A stretch of DNA of 64,000 nt, taken from the NCBI GenBank assembly GCA_037954325.1, contig JBBMNZ010000008.1:427501-491500 (forward strand), in the 5' to 3' direction. The DNA is from Fistularia commersonii (taxonomy: Eukaryota > Chordata > Actinopteri > Syngnathiformes > Fistulariidae). The notes beneath the pieces are model-generated. The model saw nothing but the letters and a program-made list of their open reading frames with translations, was not told the DNA's origin and did not search any database. The position numbers were made by a program, and so were the translations under genes. Below, piece by piece: positions 1-63,605 of this stretch. How positions within the stretch are numbered: the stretch's first letter is position 1; each line of letters begins with the position of its first letter.

Positions 1-480
1 CCATCCATCCATCCAGCATGTTTCTCCCTGGTTTGCTTTTCCATTTGTGGAACGGGGGCATCAACTCCCAGGTTCATGGTTGCTCCTGCTTCAGATGTCT
101 GGAGTCATGGGCCTCCAGACCTCCCGTGTGGGCTACCACTTCACGGCCTTAAATCAACGAGCACCTTCCTCCTGAACTCGCCACCATGAATATGAGCTCT
201 GGGATTTTTCCGTCCCTTCTACAACCCTCGAGGAACGGAAAACTGCTTCTCATGAACTTCCTCTTCTGTTGTCTTTGGTCGCTCCCTTCCACCCTCTCCT
301 GTCCTCCTTCCCTCCACCCATGAGCCTCCTCTCCGGTCTTCCTCCAGACCTCCTCAGACCTCGACATCCTTCAATCCAGACCTCCTCCATCCCTCCTCTG
401 TTCATGTCCGAACCATCTCGGCGTGACTTTATCTCCAGAACATCTACCACGAGTTGATCAATGACTGATCCTCGGCTCTG
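1..480 (-). repeat. LINE 3'-end remnant, antisense (about 240-450)
   Basis: On the minus strand, 240-450 reads a degenerate version of the C-terminal GRPKRR / VREED / RVRW / CGD end of a fish non-LTR reverse transcriptase (for example SGGRPERRLMGGGKEDRRGW). It parallels the better copy at 2210-2690. The first bases are a short (CCAT)n run. The rest of 1-240 shows nothing I can name. Confidence 0.5.
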
Positions 481-2200
481 CTCTCAGGCTTTGTGTGGCT
501 TTCGCCGAACAAAAAGAGAAACATCTCCACCTCTGCTTTTCAGAGTTACGAGTTAAAGCCTCCTCCATCCTTCTCCAGCTCGGAGCTCGAATAAGCGACG
601 GGCTTGGATCGATGCGCCAAACAGCGGAAGCTTCTCCTCTCCTCGTTTTTTTTTCCCGCTGTTTTCAACAATCCCACGATGAATCTTGATGAGAGCGTTT
701 GTTTAGAGGGAAGTCAAAGTTGTGCGCGGAACATAAATGTAACCCATCAGTTATGTTCTTGCTGTGAGGAGAGAATTTCTCAGGCGGTCCCGGGAGTCCA
801 GAGGTGAGCCCGGTGTTAACTGGCCGCCGCCGGGAGCCTCCTTCTCTGAATAATACATTTCTCTGGGCGGAGGTTCGCCCGGCCGACGGCTCAAACGGAC
901 GGATAATAACAGGAAAATAATAAAGAATTCATTGGCGAACAACCAAGAATTGATACGTCGGTGTTACAGCGAGCGGAGGTCGGAGCCTTGAGAGCGCAGG
1001 TCAAGCGCTTTCACTCCGACCTGCCTCAGCCAGCTGACTTTGCGCTCCGGGTTGGTTATCCTCCACGGCGATGCGGAGCCCCCTCCCCCGTAGAATGCGA
1101 ATGGCTGGCGCCCACAACGGAATGGCGGTGACTCCTCCGAGCCGAAGCGCGTGGGCTTTTGCACTTTAACCTTCAAGCGTCCGGCCGCGGGCGGCGGAGT
1201 CGAGGCAGGTTCTCTGGAGGACGGGTCGGAGATGCGTGGGCCGGCCTTGGAGATGGAGGACGACATATTCCCGGTAATTCGGGAACATTAAGTAGCCTAA
1301 ACTGATAAACACGGCAAACGTTCAACCTGCACAAGATGTAATGCGTTGCCATGGAGATCGCCTCGCTCAGGATGCGGGTCCGCGGCGACTCTCTGCTGCC
1401 ACCTGCCGGACAGAGCGGGTCATTACAGGGAGCCGCTGATATCAGGACTCGCAGTTTTAATCTCAGCTTCGTCCACCTGCTCGTAATGACTTTAATAAAT
1501 CATACACTTGCGTATTTAAACGTATTTTTCTGACGTTTGCGTTGGGCGATAAGGTCTCCGTGTGTGCTCCACGGACCACACACTCGGCGAGGGTCCGTCG
1601 GTGTGCGCCGCCGGCAGCCGTCCGGGCGGAAACACGGGCGGCCGGACACCGTGCGGTTCACCTCGTTGCATCGCAGCACTTCAGGATTTTAAAGCGCGTT
1701 AAATCAAATTTAGACCGTCATTTTAGTCGGTGGTCACAGCGGAATGGTGTCCTCCCGTCGAGAGTGCTGCTTAATCCTGAAGGTAACGTCTTTTTCTCCT
1801 TCCCTTTAGATTGTGTTAGCTAAGGCGCTAGCATGCAGCCCAGGTAACTAAGCTAGTCGAACCGCTTTTTGTTTCTAATTCAAGCTCCCGTTTCTTCTTC
1901 TCACAGTCGTTATAAAATGACGCTACCGCAGTTTCTCCAACGACGCGTTTTTTCCCTTACAGCGGTTTGTCTGCGTGGATTTCTTTCTATTTATATTGAA
2001 TGTTTTTTTATGTTGCCAGCTTTAGCAAGTGTTGCCCGGCAGTGATGCTAGCTGTGGTTCTCAGGGGAACCGGTGCGTGTTCCCGGTAAATCCTCCGTTA
2101 CAGAGGAAACACTGTGTCCACCGAGCTTCGCCCTTTGTTTGAAACCGTTTTTGGAGACACGGCTTAATGTGAACGATACGAGGAGACGGGCAACATTTGG
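480..2200 (+). promoter_or_regulatory. Upstream region with CpG-rich stretch and possible noncoding first exon
   Basis: CpG density rises at about 960-1260 and 1540-1680. A possible noncoding first exon ends with CTGAAG before a GTAACG donor at 1783; spliced to the acceptor at 3684-3685 it would give a drosha 5'UTR. In human, DROSHA starts head to head with C5orf22. No C5orf22-like coding sequence is seen on the minus strand here. A GC-rich 100-codon minus-strand frame at 964-1266 has no recognisable domain. The promoter role is inference from position and base composition only. Confidence 0.3.
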
Positions 2201-2209
2201 GCTATCTCC

Positions 2210-2690
2210 TTTGTATGTGCGCCTCAGTTCCATCAACTTCTTCTTCTCCTTTGGGCTGTTTTTGGTCTCCACAGTGAATCCACCTTCTCCATCTCACCCT
2301 CTTCTCTGGATCCTCCTCTCTCACACCGACTACCGTCATCTCCTCTCTCACTGCGTTCATCCATCTTCTCTTTGGTCTTCCTCCAGACCTCCAATTCCAG
2401 CATCCGTCTGTCAAAGTATTGACTCTCCCTGGTCTGTACATGACCCTGCCATCTCTGACCTTCTCTCCAAAACATCTAACATGTGCTGTTCCTCTGATAG
2501 CCTCATTCCTGATCCTCTCCATCCTGGTCACTCCCAAAGAGAACCTCAACATCTTCATCTCTGCAGCCTCTAGTTCTGCCTGCTGTCTTTTGGTCATTGG
2601 AACAGTTTCTAGTCCAAACATCATCTGGTCTCACCACTGTCTGGTACACCTTTCCTTTTATTCTGGCTGAAAGTCTTCTATCTCTTCGTT
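2210..2690 (-). mobile_element. LINE reverse transcriptase C-terminus, frameshifted, antisense
   Basis: The minus strand reads LSARIKGKVYQTVVRP, then in another frame FGLETVPMTKRQQAELEAAE, EMKMLRFSLGVTRMERIRNE and AIRGTAHVRCFGEKVRDGR, and finally RPKRRWMNAVREE and CGDQK. This is the typical end of a fish RTE-type endonuclease/reverse-transcriptase element. At least one frameshift and loss of the upstream domains make it a dead fragment. It continues at 3098-3420 after an interruption. Confidence 0.85.
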
Positions 2691-3098
2691 CCTTCGTTCC
2701 TCTCCATTCAGCCGCCGGCAACCATAAAAACCTATCTTTAACCTAAAAAAAAAACAAAAACTGTGCAATATTTCATCTCACTGTGCAATATTCAGAACTG
2801 TGCAATATTTCATTTCATAACAGCTACACTACAATTTTTCCTTTTATCATACTATTGTGCACTCCTTACCTCACTTGTTACTAAGACACTTATAGTTTTA
2901 TCACTTGTTTACTAAGACACTTTATATTTTCACTGAGACACTTTATAGTTTATAGTTTATTTTTATTTCTAATTCTGCCTTTTTCTTTTTATTATTTATT
3001 ACTGGTATATTTTCTGTAACTCTGGCACAACAATTTCCTTCGGGATTAATAAAGTTGTTCTTATCTTATCTTATCTTATCTTATCTTATCTTATCTTA
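2690..3098 (+). mobile_element. LINE 3' tail inserted within the antisense LINE
   Basis: An AT-rich segment with three CTGTGCAATATT repeats near 2762-2810, ending in TTCCTTCGGGATTAATAAAG and then (TTATC)n at about 3060-3098. That tail is typical of fish L2/Rex-like LINE 3' ends. It splits the minus-strand LINE between KVSGV (3098 side) and LSARIKG (2690 side). It is therefore a later, nested insertion in the opposite orientation. Confidence 0.7.
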
Positions 3099-3425
3099 CC
3101 CCTGACACTTTTCTCCACCCATTCCAACCTGCTTGGACCCGTCTCTTCCCCTCTTTTACGCACTCTCCGTTGCTCTGGACTGTTGGCCCTAAGTAGCTGA
3201 AATCCTCCAGCTTCTTGATCTCCACTCCCTGGAGCCTCACCGTTCCACCCGAGTTCCTCTCATTCACACACATATATTCTGTCTTGCTGCGACTAACCTT
3301 TACACCTCTCCTTTCCAGAGCATACCTCCACCTCTCTAGATGTTCCTCAACCTGTTCCTCTGTCATCTGCAAACATCTTGGTCCATGGAGATTCCTATCT
3401 AACCTCATTTGTCAGCCTGTCCATC
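3098..3425 (-). mobile_element. LINE reverse transcriptase fragment, antisense (upstream half of 2210-2690 copy)
   Basis: The minus strand reads TEEQVEEHLERWRYALERRG, VKVSRSKTEYMCVNER and DFSYLGPTVQSNGECVKEGK and ends in GWRKVSGV. This is the segment just before LSARIKGKVY in the same element. One open frame of 105 codons survives, but the YADD region upstream is absent. Confidence 0.85.
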
Positions 3426-3685
3426 TGTCAGCTTCGGTTCCATCAACTGTGGAAAAAAAATAAAACCATTTCAATGATTTAGAATGAAGTAGCAGATTTC
3501 GGAAACTGCAAACCCTCAGAAAACATGTATAAGTGGTGAAGGGGCACAGTGGAGTTATACTACGTCGCTGCCGGATGCGGGTTTGGAAGTTAATGCTGTG
3601 TAAAAATGCGGTTATTTTTCTTTACCTTTTACTTTACTCTGTTGTGAATGATCTGACAAAAGGTTGACGCACGTCTTCCATGCAG
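3425..3685. other. Unannotated sequence before the first coding exon
   Basis: Nothing recognisable except the end of the upstream intron: a T-rich stretch at 3605-3645 and the CTTCCATGCAG acceptor ending at 3685. Confidence 0.4.
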
Positions 3686-3749
3686 GGTCTGTGACGCCTG
3701 GCGCTTGCGGTCTGGAGGTGAAAGAGCGCGGACTCTCCTGTCCCCGGTC

Positions 3750-54783
<51,034 letters not shown>

Positions 54784-54959
54784 GTAACGCTGCTCTATTT
54801 TGGTTTCTGCTGTTTTTCCCCTTTTGGAGGTTCTTCATAAAGAAGGTTTGTCTGCTCAAGCGTGCGTCCCTCTCGCGCCGCAGACCGTATGCTCGTGGTT
54901 TCTGGAGTCCCCGCTCGTAGGGGCGGCGTATCTCAAACCTCTGGAATGCCTCGGAGGCC

Positions 54960-55520
54960 CTCAGATGGGCTGCAGATGTGGACTTGCGCTGAGAGATGAA
55001 GTGATGTGGTTTAGGAGGCCCCGTGTTGAGGTTGCTCTGATCGCGCGAACCGCCCTTCTGCCCGTGAAGCTCAGCGTCGCCCTCATAAGAAATGCCCGGG
55101 TCACAGATGAGCCCCTCTCACTCTGGAGGAACCTTCTGCGGCTCCTACAACCTTCTCGGGAGTGAGAACGCTTCATAGGATCCGGGGAACATGGACCTCG
55201 GCTCCCAGAACCCTCTAAGCTCGTACTCCGAGGCGGGTCAGAGGCGCTTGGCGATCGGTGGAACTCACAAGCCACTGGCACGATGCCATACATCTGGCGG
55301 GCCGTGGAGCCATTTTTAAAACCCATCCTGGTCACTGCTCAGATGTTTTCTTGGGTCCAAATGGACAGAAGCAGTGAGACAGGGAGCTCGTGTGTCCCGC
55401 TACGCCTCAGAGGGGTTTCCAGGGCTCACGGACGAACATCTACACTTTGGCCAGAACGAGCGCCGAGTTAGCTAACGGCTAACGGGGTTCTTCACACGAC
55501 GAAGATAGAAACACCTGGAA
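54960..55520 (-). repeat. Dispersed family X, long copy (antisense)
   Basis: The reverse complement reads GTGTGAAGAACCCCGTTAGC, GAGCCCTGGAAACCCCTCTG, GAAAACATCTGAGCAGTGAC and CTTGTGAGTTCCACCGATCG, in the same order as 46450-46700. The region from 54960 to 55240 pairs more loosely. Confidence 0.7.
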
Positions 55521-56083
55521 ACACCTGGAAGTGGACATCTCTTAGAAGTGTCGTGTCCGGCGGCAGCTTTGCTCCCTTGATGGACGGATGTGAAGAAGAC
55601 GGCTTCGGTCCCGAGCGGTGAACCGGAGCGTCCGGACCTCGGGGAACACGCGTTTCCAGCATCTTCTTCGAGCGGTATTTCTTTCCGCTGAGTTTGTTTA
55701 TTCCGAGCGGCGTCCCGGCACACATTTCACAGGGACTCCATGATGAACCCGTAACGGCCCCATCTCCACTTCTTCATCCGTAACATGAGATGGAACTCCA
55801 CCCGCGCTCCGAGGGATTCATCCGGCGGGACTCTTGATTTATTATTGAAAAGCACATGAAATAAATAGATAATAATCTGAGCGGCCCTTCGGCCTCCTCT
55901 GAAATATCCTCCCGCTTTGCGTCCGGCTGATCCAGCCTCGTGGATCTCGGGCGCCGTGAACGTGAGGCGGCAGGCTTGGACACAAAGTGGTTCCCATTTG
56001 GTTTTGGTACAATTTAATTCTGTCATTTCTATTATTGTTATGACATTGCTTTCATGACCTAAGTGCAAAATCAGTCAATTGGT
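55520..56083. other. Last intron, unannotated part
   Basis: Nothing recognisable. Confidence 0.3.
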
Positions 56084-56700
56084 AAATGAATGAATATAAA
56101 ATGAAATCGAAAAATTGGTAAGTAAATAAACATAAAATGAAATCAATGAATTGGGAAAGAAATGAACATAAACTGAAATCAATAGATTGGTAAGTCAATA
56201 AACACAAAATGAAATCAATAAATTGGCAAGTAAGTAAACATAAAATGAAATCAATAAATTAATAAGTAAATAAACTTAAAAGGAAATCAATAAATTGGTT
56301 AGTAAATAAACTTAAAATGAAATCAATAAATTGGTAAGTAAATAAACGTAAAATGAAATCAAATTGGTAAATACATAAATATATAATAAAATCCATGAAT
56401 TGGTAAATAGATAAACATAAAATTCAATCAATCAATTAGTAAATACATAAACATAAAATAAAATCCAAAATTGGTAAATAGATTAACATAAAATTCAATC
56501 AATCAATTAGTAAATACATAAACATAAAACTGAATCAATCCATTGGAAAAAAATGAACATAAAATTACATCAATAAATTAGTAAATACATAAACATAAAA
56601 TGAAATCCATAATTTGGTAAATTGATTAAGATAAATTAAATCAATAAATTAGTAAATACATGAACATAAAATGAAATCAACAGGTAAATATACAGAAAAG
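56084..56700. repeat. AT-rich minisatellite, 36-base unit
   Basis: About 17 copies of a unit such as AAATCAATAAATTGGTAAGT then AAATAAACATAAAATG. AAATC starts at 56104 and 56140, showing the exact 36-base period. In the second half, units alternate between two variants (GGTAAATAGAT and AGTAAATACAT), suggesting a 72-base higher-order unit. Confidence 0.93.
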
Positions 56701-57090
56701 CTCCGTGTCAGAGACGGGGAGGTAATTGTTGTGTGATTCTGCAGACAAACTCAGGATTGACATCGCAGACGGACGTCAATAGGAGGCTGTCAGAGACGGA
56801 TTCCGAGCTCGGGACGGGAAATAAATATATGAAAACATGAATAAATAGAGATTGGGAAGGAGGAGGCCGCAGTCTGACAGCTGGTGAAACTGAACCATGC
56901 TGTGGGAGGTGATATCGACACCCACATCTGCTCATCATGCTTATGGAACCAGGAGAGGACGGTATCGGGTCCAGGGTTCTAAAGGTGGTCCTCCTCCTCC
57001 GCGTCCTCCACGTCCTCCACGTCCGGACCGCCCGACTCCAAGATCAGGCGCTTTCTCCATCCGACCGATCGCTCGGCCAGAATGAAAGGA
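56700..57090. other. Last intron, unannotated part
   Basis: Nothing recognisable. Confidence 0.3.
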
Positions 57091-57400
57091 AAGGTGGAGA
57101 AGGTGGAGGTTTGAGCGAGCGCGGCGTCTGGTTTGGAGACATCGAGGAGAAGACGGGAGCTACGGCTGTGGAGGTTCCTCTCAGGAAGTCTGGATGGCGG
57201 AGAAGATCACCAGAGTTCACCAGAGGGACGGCACGTGTCAGATATTCTGGAGATCAAGTCACTCTGAGGTGGCCTGGACGCGGACTGAGGAGGGATGGAG
57301 AAGATCTGAGGTTTATGGATGGATGGAGGGGAAGAGGACGAGGTGATTGGCTGACGTGAGCCAAGAGGACGAGGTGATTGAGGGGAGCGTCCCAAAGTAG
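57090..57400 (+). repeat. LINE 3'-end remnant, sense
   Basis: The plus strand reads SPEFTRGTARVRYSGDQVTL then RWPGRGLRRDGEDLRFMDGW, a decayed form of the IRGTAHVRCFGEKVR...RRD segment seen antisense at 2210-2690. It is the same family in the opposite orientation. Confidence 0.6.
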
Positions 57401-57703
57401 AAGAAGAAGATTTATGAATCAATATTCAGTAACTTCCCCTTTCCTTGGTAATCTTCATAATTGCCTCTTCACAGCTACGACTTACTGACACTCATGTAAC
57501 TCATTAAAGCGTCTCTTTCTTGGAGAGAAGAAGGAAAGCGTCATGCGTGTCCTCGTTAGCCGGGAACCTGGACGCCGGACGCAGAAGGTAGCTTCTACCG
57601 CTTCCACCGCTTCCACCGCCGAGGAGAACGCGTCTTTTATTTATCATTTTTTTATGTCCTCCTCCTGCGGTGTGACCTCCGCCGGTCTGAGGCCTTGGTG
57701 GGA

Positions 57704-57751
<48 letters not shown>

Positions 57752-57930
57752 GGAGCAGCACAACAACGCAGATCTGCCGTCGTCTCCTTTCACCCTGGCG
57801 TCTTCCAGCCGTCTGCACGCTAAACCTGGGAAATATGGAGATTAACACAGAAAATAGGCTAGTGTGTTTTCCAAAATGGGCTGGATGTGTGGAACAATGT
57901 GTCTTGCCAGACTTAAGTGGGACAATTGCT

Positions 57931-58010
<80 letters not shown>
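57704..58010. repeat. Two (GT)n microsatellites
   Basis: GT runs at 57704-57751 and 57934-58010, separated by unique sequence. Confidence 0.97.
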
Positions 58011-58011
<1 letters not shown>

Positions 58012-61000
58012 TCACCGGGCATGAATAATTGATGATCGACCCGGTATTTGCATTTATCTTGGCGGCGAATGTTATGAATCAATTAAAGGACTAGAAGCAG
58101 GTCTTGCGTGGAGCAGCGGTGGAGCAGCGGTGGAGCAGCAGGCTGGGCTCCCAGCGAGCGTTCACACGGGGTTCCGGACGCCCGGACAACATGAGCACAT
58201 GTCGCTCCGGGAACCGAGAGACGAGCCGATACCTTTAGAAATAGATTATCTTCAGGTCTCACTCCACAAAACTGTTTTTCCGAGACGTGGTCCTTGGAAA
58301 GGAGGGGTCTAGACGAGGGCGTGCCGGAGCCGGGGCCGTCTGGGCCGGTCGAACCCCGGCTTTGATTCCGCATTCAAACCCGGCCGGTTCGCCGTTTGCC
58401 GAATCCCGCTCTCGTTCGTAAGAGCATTGGATTCGCCGCTGGCCGCGCCCCCCGCCTGACGGCATCACGTGTCCTCGCTAGCGTGTTTGACCGGGGACGC
58501 TCCGTAAAGCGGACACATGAAGGCGCTCAAACGCGTAGCATCTCTGAATGAAGCGCGGCGGCTTCACGGGTGCAGACACGTCCACGTCCGCGGGCGCCCG
58601 GAGAGGCCTCGGCCCCTGGGCGGTTTATTATCCCACGCCCCGTCCTCCACACCCTGAAATAAGATTCGGGCAGCAGGTCTCCGCGCAGCTGTCGACGTCG
58701 TAACGCCCGAGATCTGGTTTTTGAAAATCGCCTGGCCTTCAGCCATCCGGTGCAGCGCGGCTCCCCTGTTCGTACGGCTTGCGCGAGATCCTGATCCTCT
58801 GCAGCAGAAATAACCCAGCTGGTATTTCCGGCGGGAGTCCGAGCTGCAGGAAGCGTTTTTTTTTCTACTACAAGACGGCTGGGGGGGGACAGATGGACGC
58901 GGACCGGGACACCGAGTGCCAGCCGGGCGCTGAGAGCGTTGAGGGGGCGGAGAGCCCGAGATGCCATGAATTCACGCCTTCCATCAGAGGAAAAGTCTGT
59001 CCGTGGAGGAGCTTCGTCGGCGTCCAACGTTACATCTTCCGGCCTCAGTCGAATCCAATCGCGCATCTCTAACCAGGCCCTGGATGTGTTTTTCAAAGAA
59101 ATTCAGGTAGAACCGCTTCGGAGGCGCGCTTGTCCACAGAAGGTACAGCTCCTCACCGCAGGAGCACCGCCGTTCCTACACGAGTGCTCGAGGCGGTATT
59201 ACCAAGTATCCTGCTTTCAAGCTAATAGGGAGTTTGTGTTGATCTCGTTGCATTTTGTTGCGTGTTTTTTTTTTTGGCTCCGGAAACCTTAAAAAATACA
59301 ACACCCCTCAGGACACCGGCTCGCAGAAATCCATACACGCCGTTTCCCTTCTTCTCGGTAAAAACAAAAAAGCGGCTTGACGACTTGTTAGATGTTTTAA
59401 AGCCCCAGGATTTTCAATCATTGAACGGCGGCTACGAGCAAACTCCCAGGACCAGGTGTGAGGGGGGCCTTCTCCTGCTCCTCCTTCGCCCCAATGATGC
59501 TTTGTTTTTACAAGTTGCCGACCATTTACGGTCGACCGTTAACAAAGACCTCGGACCTCCTCCTCCACGATTTGGTCTCGAAATTTCTAGCGCCCGAAAA
59601 CGTCCGGCCCCAGACGAAGGGTGGCCTCCCTCGCCTTCTGTTGTCCTTCAACCGCCATCGCCCGGTTTTCCCGTTCCTTTTGTGGTCGTCTCTGGACTCT
59701 CGAGCGAAGAGCCCCCCGTCGGGCGGAGGAGATGTGGCTTCCTAGCGTACCACATCCCGCAGGAGACAATACATGCTAATTTGCTAATGGCCTCATTTTG
59801 GCTGTTATTAAAGCATCGGCAGACAGACGCACGATATCGTCTGAAGGGGTTTTGGGGCTTCCAACCTGGACTCGGCAGCTTTAGAGAAAAGAAGGCGTTC
59901 GTGCCCCGGCGCCGTCCCCGGCAGAAGAAGCTATTTTGAATAGCAATTAGCGCGTTGCAGATTTCATGGGCCGACCGGGGGGCTAATGCTCCGACACAAA
60001 CGCCGAGCGGAAGAAAACAAACAAACCGCCAAGGCTCGGATAATCGTCGCAGAAACTCCGAGAGATCGCCCAACCTTTCCCCCGACATTTCATTTAGTGT
60101 TATTTTATTCCATTCCCCCATTCGACATCAGTCTCTTTGCACTGGAAGGCTTAAAAGCCTCCTAAGGGCGGCGTTCCTCTAAAGGCGATTGCATCTGTCT
60201 AATTCTTGAGGTCTTCCCTTTTGCCAAGAAACCTTTTCAACGTACCCTTTTCACGACAAAAATGAAAGAACGGCTCTGAGCTGAGGAGGGTTTTTTTTTT
60301 CAGAATTAAACCAGCAGCAGCAGATTATGCAGCGCTCCGTTTGTAGTCCACGGGTCACGGACGGACTAGCCTGTAGGCTAGTTGTTGTTAGCGTTGCAGA
60401 GCGTCCGTCACCGCCACGTCTGGCCTCTGCCTTTTACCTTTTCTTGAAATGAGGGTCATTTTAGCGGAGGTACGGAAACAAGTTGTCCTCTTGTCCGTCT
60501 TCTTTTGAGCGTCTCTAATCGGTGTGTCCCTGTTGTTTGCCGGAGCCAATTAGAGAAAAACAAAAAGGCCCAAATGGACGGCAGAAATTGCAAACGGCTG
60601 TTTATTTGCACTCCTGCTTACGCAGGTGAAACGCTCGCCGCCGGCCCCCCCCGCCCAGCCGCGCTTCATACGTCGCCTCCGGTAATGGTGGCCTGCACAC
60701 GTGCACGCACACATTCGCGCACGCTCACACACACACACACACCCCTCCAAATGCCTCACGAGTGTATTTGTGTTTATTGTGAAAAGAACAGCCCCCGGCC
60801 GTGACTCGTTGTGTGGCGGTGTCAGGGTTCCTAATTCTGCATTGACATCGATTTGTTAAATTTCTATGCTTTGTCCTTTGACAGGCGAGGGGAGTGTTTT
60901 CAATGGCCGAGGTAAAGCCTGCGCGCCGGCTCCGTCCGTCCTTGGCTCGATAATGGGATGGAGAATGAATGCACGTGCGCATTCACGGGCCATTTTCCCT

Positions 61001-63560
61001 TCACATTTCTTTCTTTCTTTTTTCTCCCCGCACTCCCAGGAACCGTTAAAGATGTGCTCTCCGGCCCCGGCTCTAAATTGCATGATAGACTCGAGCGAAA
61101 GAGTCTCCTTGACCGTTCGCCGACAGAAGGCTCGGTTTTGGACCCGGGGCCGCTTTTATGTCGGTATCGATCAGCGACGCTATCTCCCTTCGATTTCTCC
61201 GCTGCACTACTACGTTTGATGGATTGATTGGCAGCCTGTAGCTAGAGACCAATTTGTCAGGGAGCATCAGACCTTGTCGGAGAAGAGCTCCATTATGTCC
61301 CAATCATAGATGGCTAAGAGTCCCGGGAATGTGTGTGTGTGTGTGTGTGTGTGTGGGCCGGGCTGGCCTGTAGGTAGAAGGTTTGCCGCCGCCGCCGCCT
61401 GTTCACGCTCGGCTGCAGATCCTTGCTTCTGGACTCCTTCGCGCCCACGATTACGGTCCGCCTCGATCGACGCCGCCGCCGAACGCGGAATCTTGGGCGT
61501 CCTCCCCGCGTGGCCTTTCGCCCGAGATTTCATTTCATTTGTTTTTCTTGATTTCCCATCCCGCTTTTGACATCTTGTTGACATTTCAGTGAATATGCTT
61601 CAGCCAGGCGGAGGCAGCAGGAGGACAGACAACAGTTATTTCTAAATCCCCACTTGATGCCGGCCTAATCACGGCCCGTCTTGTCTTCGCGAGCGGCCCG
61701 TGATTGAATCATTAGCGGTCCGGGGCAGCGTCGGGGGGGCGGGCGGGCGGGCGGGCGGTTCGCGCCTCGTGGCTTCTTTAATCATCGGCCGTTATCACCA
61801 GCTGACGAGACCTTCATGTACGTCGGCGTCTCTGCGCCCGTCCTCTTGCCCCTTCTTCCCGGCGGCCTCCTTCAGTCTGACCACGATGTTTAGGTAGCGC
61901 GTAATTAGCCGGGGACGGGGCTCCCAGACCGGCCGCCCCGCAATGCGCACCGAGTGCGTCAACAAAATTAGCATTTATGAAGTATTGATGACAGCAGTCG
62001 GCCGCGTTTGACTCAATTATCATGTGGGGTTGTTACTCGCCGCGCCGCTCCCCGGCCGCTCGACCCCATCGGCGACCTCATCAACAAGTCGGCAACGCTC
62101 CGAGGCATGTCGGTTTAGAGTCGAAAGAAAAAAGAAAATGGTTTTTCTTTGAAACGATGCAGTTTTCACGGCCCACAAAGCACAGAGCGTGACTAAAGGA
62201 TCCTCTTCCTAAAGGTCCAGGAGGACGTTGGCAGCCTGGAGTGTCCTCAGACAACCTCCGGTCCAAGGGCTCGCTTAGGCTCAACTCTTAGGGGCGGAGC
62301 CTCCCGTCCAACCTCTGCCCGTGGTCGGGTGACCCGCGGTCCCGTAGCCAAACTGAGCCGTACCGCCGGACGCCGTGGGGGGGGGCAGGCTGGCGCAGGA
62401 TGCTCAAGGCAACCAGAGAAGAAGAAGTGAACAGGGCGTGGACATGACCACGGAGGACAGTTCTCCGTCCGTCATGCCGCCCATGATATGCAGTATCGCC
62501 TGCTCCTCCACCAGCGCCGTGTTGAATTGTCCAACAAGAACCGTGCGCTGCCCTCTAGCGGTTATGTTTCTTAGCAACCGTGGCGATTTGAGCGGTGATG
62601 CTTGACCGTGTTCATGTAGCCCGAGTACCAGTGAGCCTTTGGAGTATTCTGACAGTCATATCCTTCCTTGGCTGCTCCTCTTGGGTCGGGCGGTCGCATT
62701 AGCGTGATCTCCTGCCGCCTCTGCGGCGAGAACCCGGCCGTGGCTCCGAACGTTCGCCACTTTTCCCGGTTCAAACCCCCCGGACCAGCTGGCGGTATCG
62801 ACTGCGCTCCGTCCTCCGCCCTTGACTCCACACCTGGTAGGTAGTTAGCGGCTCTTAGCCTCGGCTTCACGCCGCAACACAAGAAAACCAAAAGGAAGCC
62901 CGTGCTCAAATCTATTGACCGCTTTCATGAATTTTTCATCCGGCGCTCCAGGCGATGCGTTGCCTGCTGCTAAAGCGATGAGGCGCCCGTTCAGAGCTGC
63001 CGGCCACACACAGCCTCTCTGGTGGACCATCACCACGTTTAAAGCTCCGTCTCCTTGAACCTTTTAAGTACCGTGGCGAGGCCCTGGAGGCCCTCGGGGC
63101 GGATCCAAAACCGTCCCCAAATCCACGCTGACGTGGGGTAGTTGGCAACAACAATAGCCATGGATTACTGCCGCCCCCTCCCCCTTTCTGTCTCTTCTGA
63201 CAAGGATCCGATGCTGGTGGGGAAACATGGATCTCTGTCCATCCAAGAGAGAAGGTTTCTGTAGCTGGTGCACCGCCTCGGTCCTCCTCCCTACCTGGTG
63301 GGCTGGATGTTTTGACGCCTCCCTACTGGGGTGCTTGTTGGGCTCTGAAAAGAATGTCCCAAGAAGTCGAGGCCAAAGCTACAAATGTGCCGCGTCTCAG
63401 TCAGTTGACAAGCGTCTCTCCAGTCTGAAGGTTGGCGGTCGGATTCTGGGTGGCACCGGCCCGGCAGCTCCGCCGCCATCGGTGTGTGTGTGTTGTATTG
63501 ATCCAATGTCAAGGTGGCGAAAGCGGCGTCTCGGCGGACGCCGTTCTTTTCCCCGGAGCT
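58011..63560. other. Last intron, long unannotated part
   Basis: 5.5 kb. (CA)n at 60726-60742, (GT)n at 61331-61354, a GGGC repeat at 61735-61757 and T-runs near 59262 and 60291. No exon encoding DLREVWLNYP or later drosha parts found. No transposon recognised. Confidence 0.4.
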
Positions 63561-63605
63561 GCATCGGTTGGAGCTTCTGCCTCGCAGCAGGAAGGACCTG
63601 GTTGG

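Noticed and set aside
964..1266. GC-rich 100-codon minus-strand frame as a divergent gene's first exon
   Set aside because: No domain or match to the expected neighbour; high GC lowers stop frequency, so length alone is weak evidence.
59262..59939. 225-codon plus frame in the last intron
   Set aside because: No recognised domain, no codon bias like the drosha exons, and it does not match the missing drosha region.
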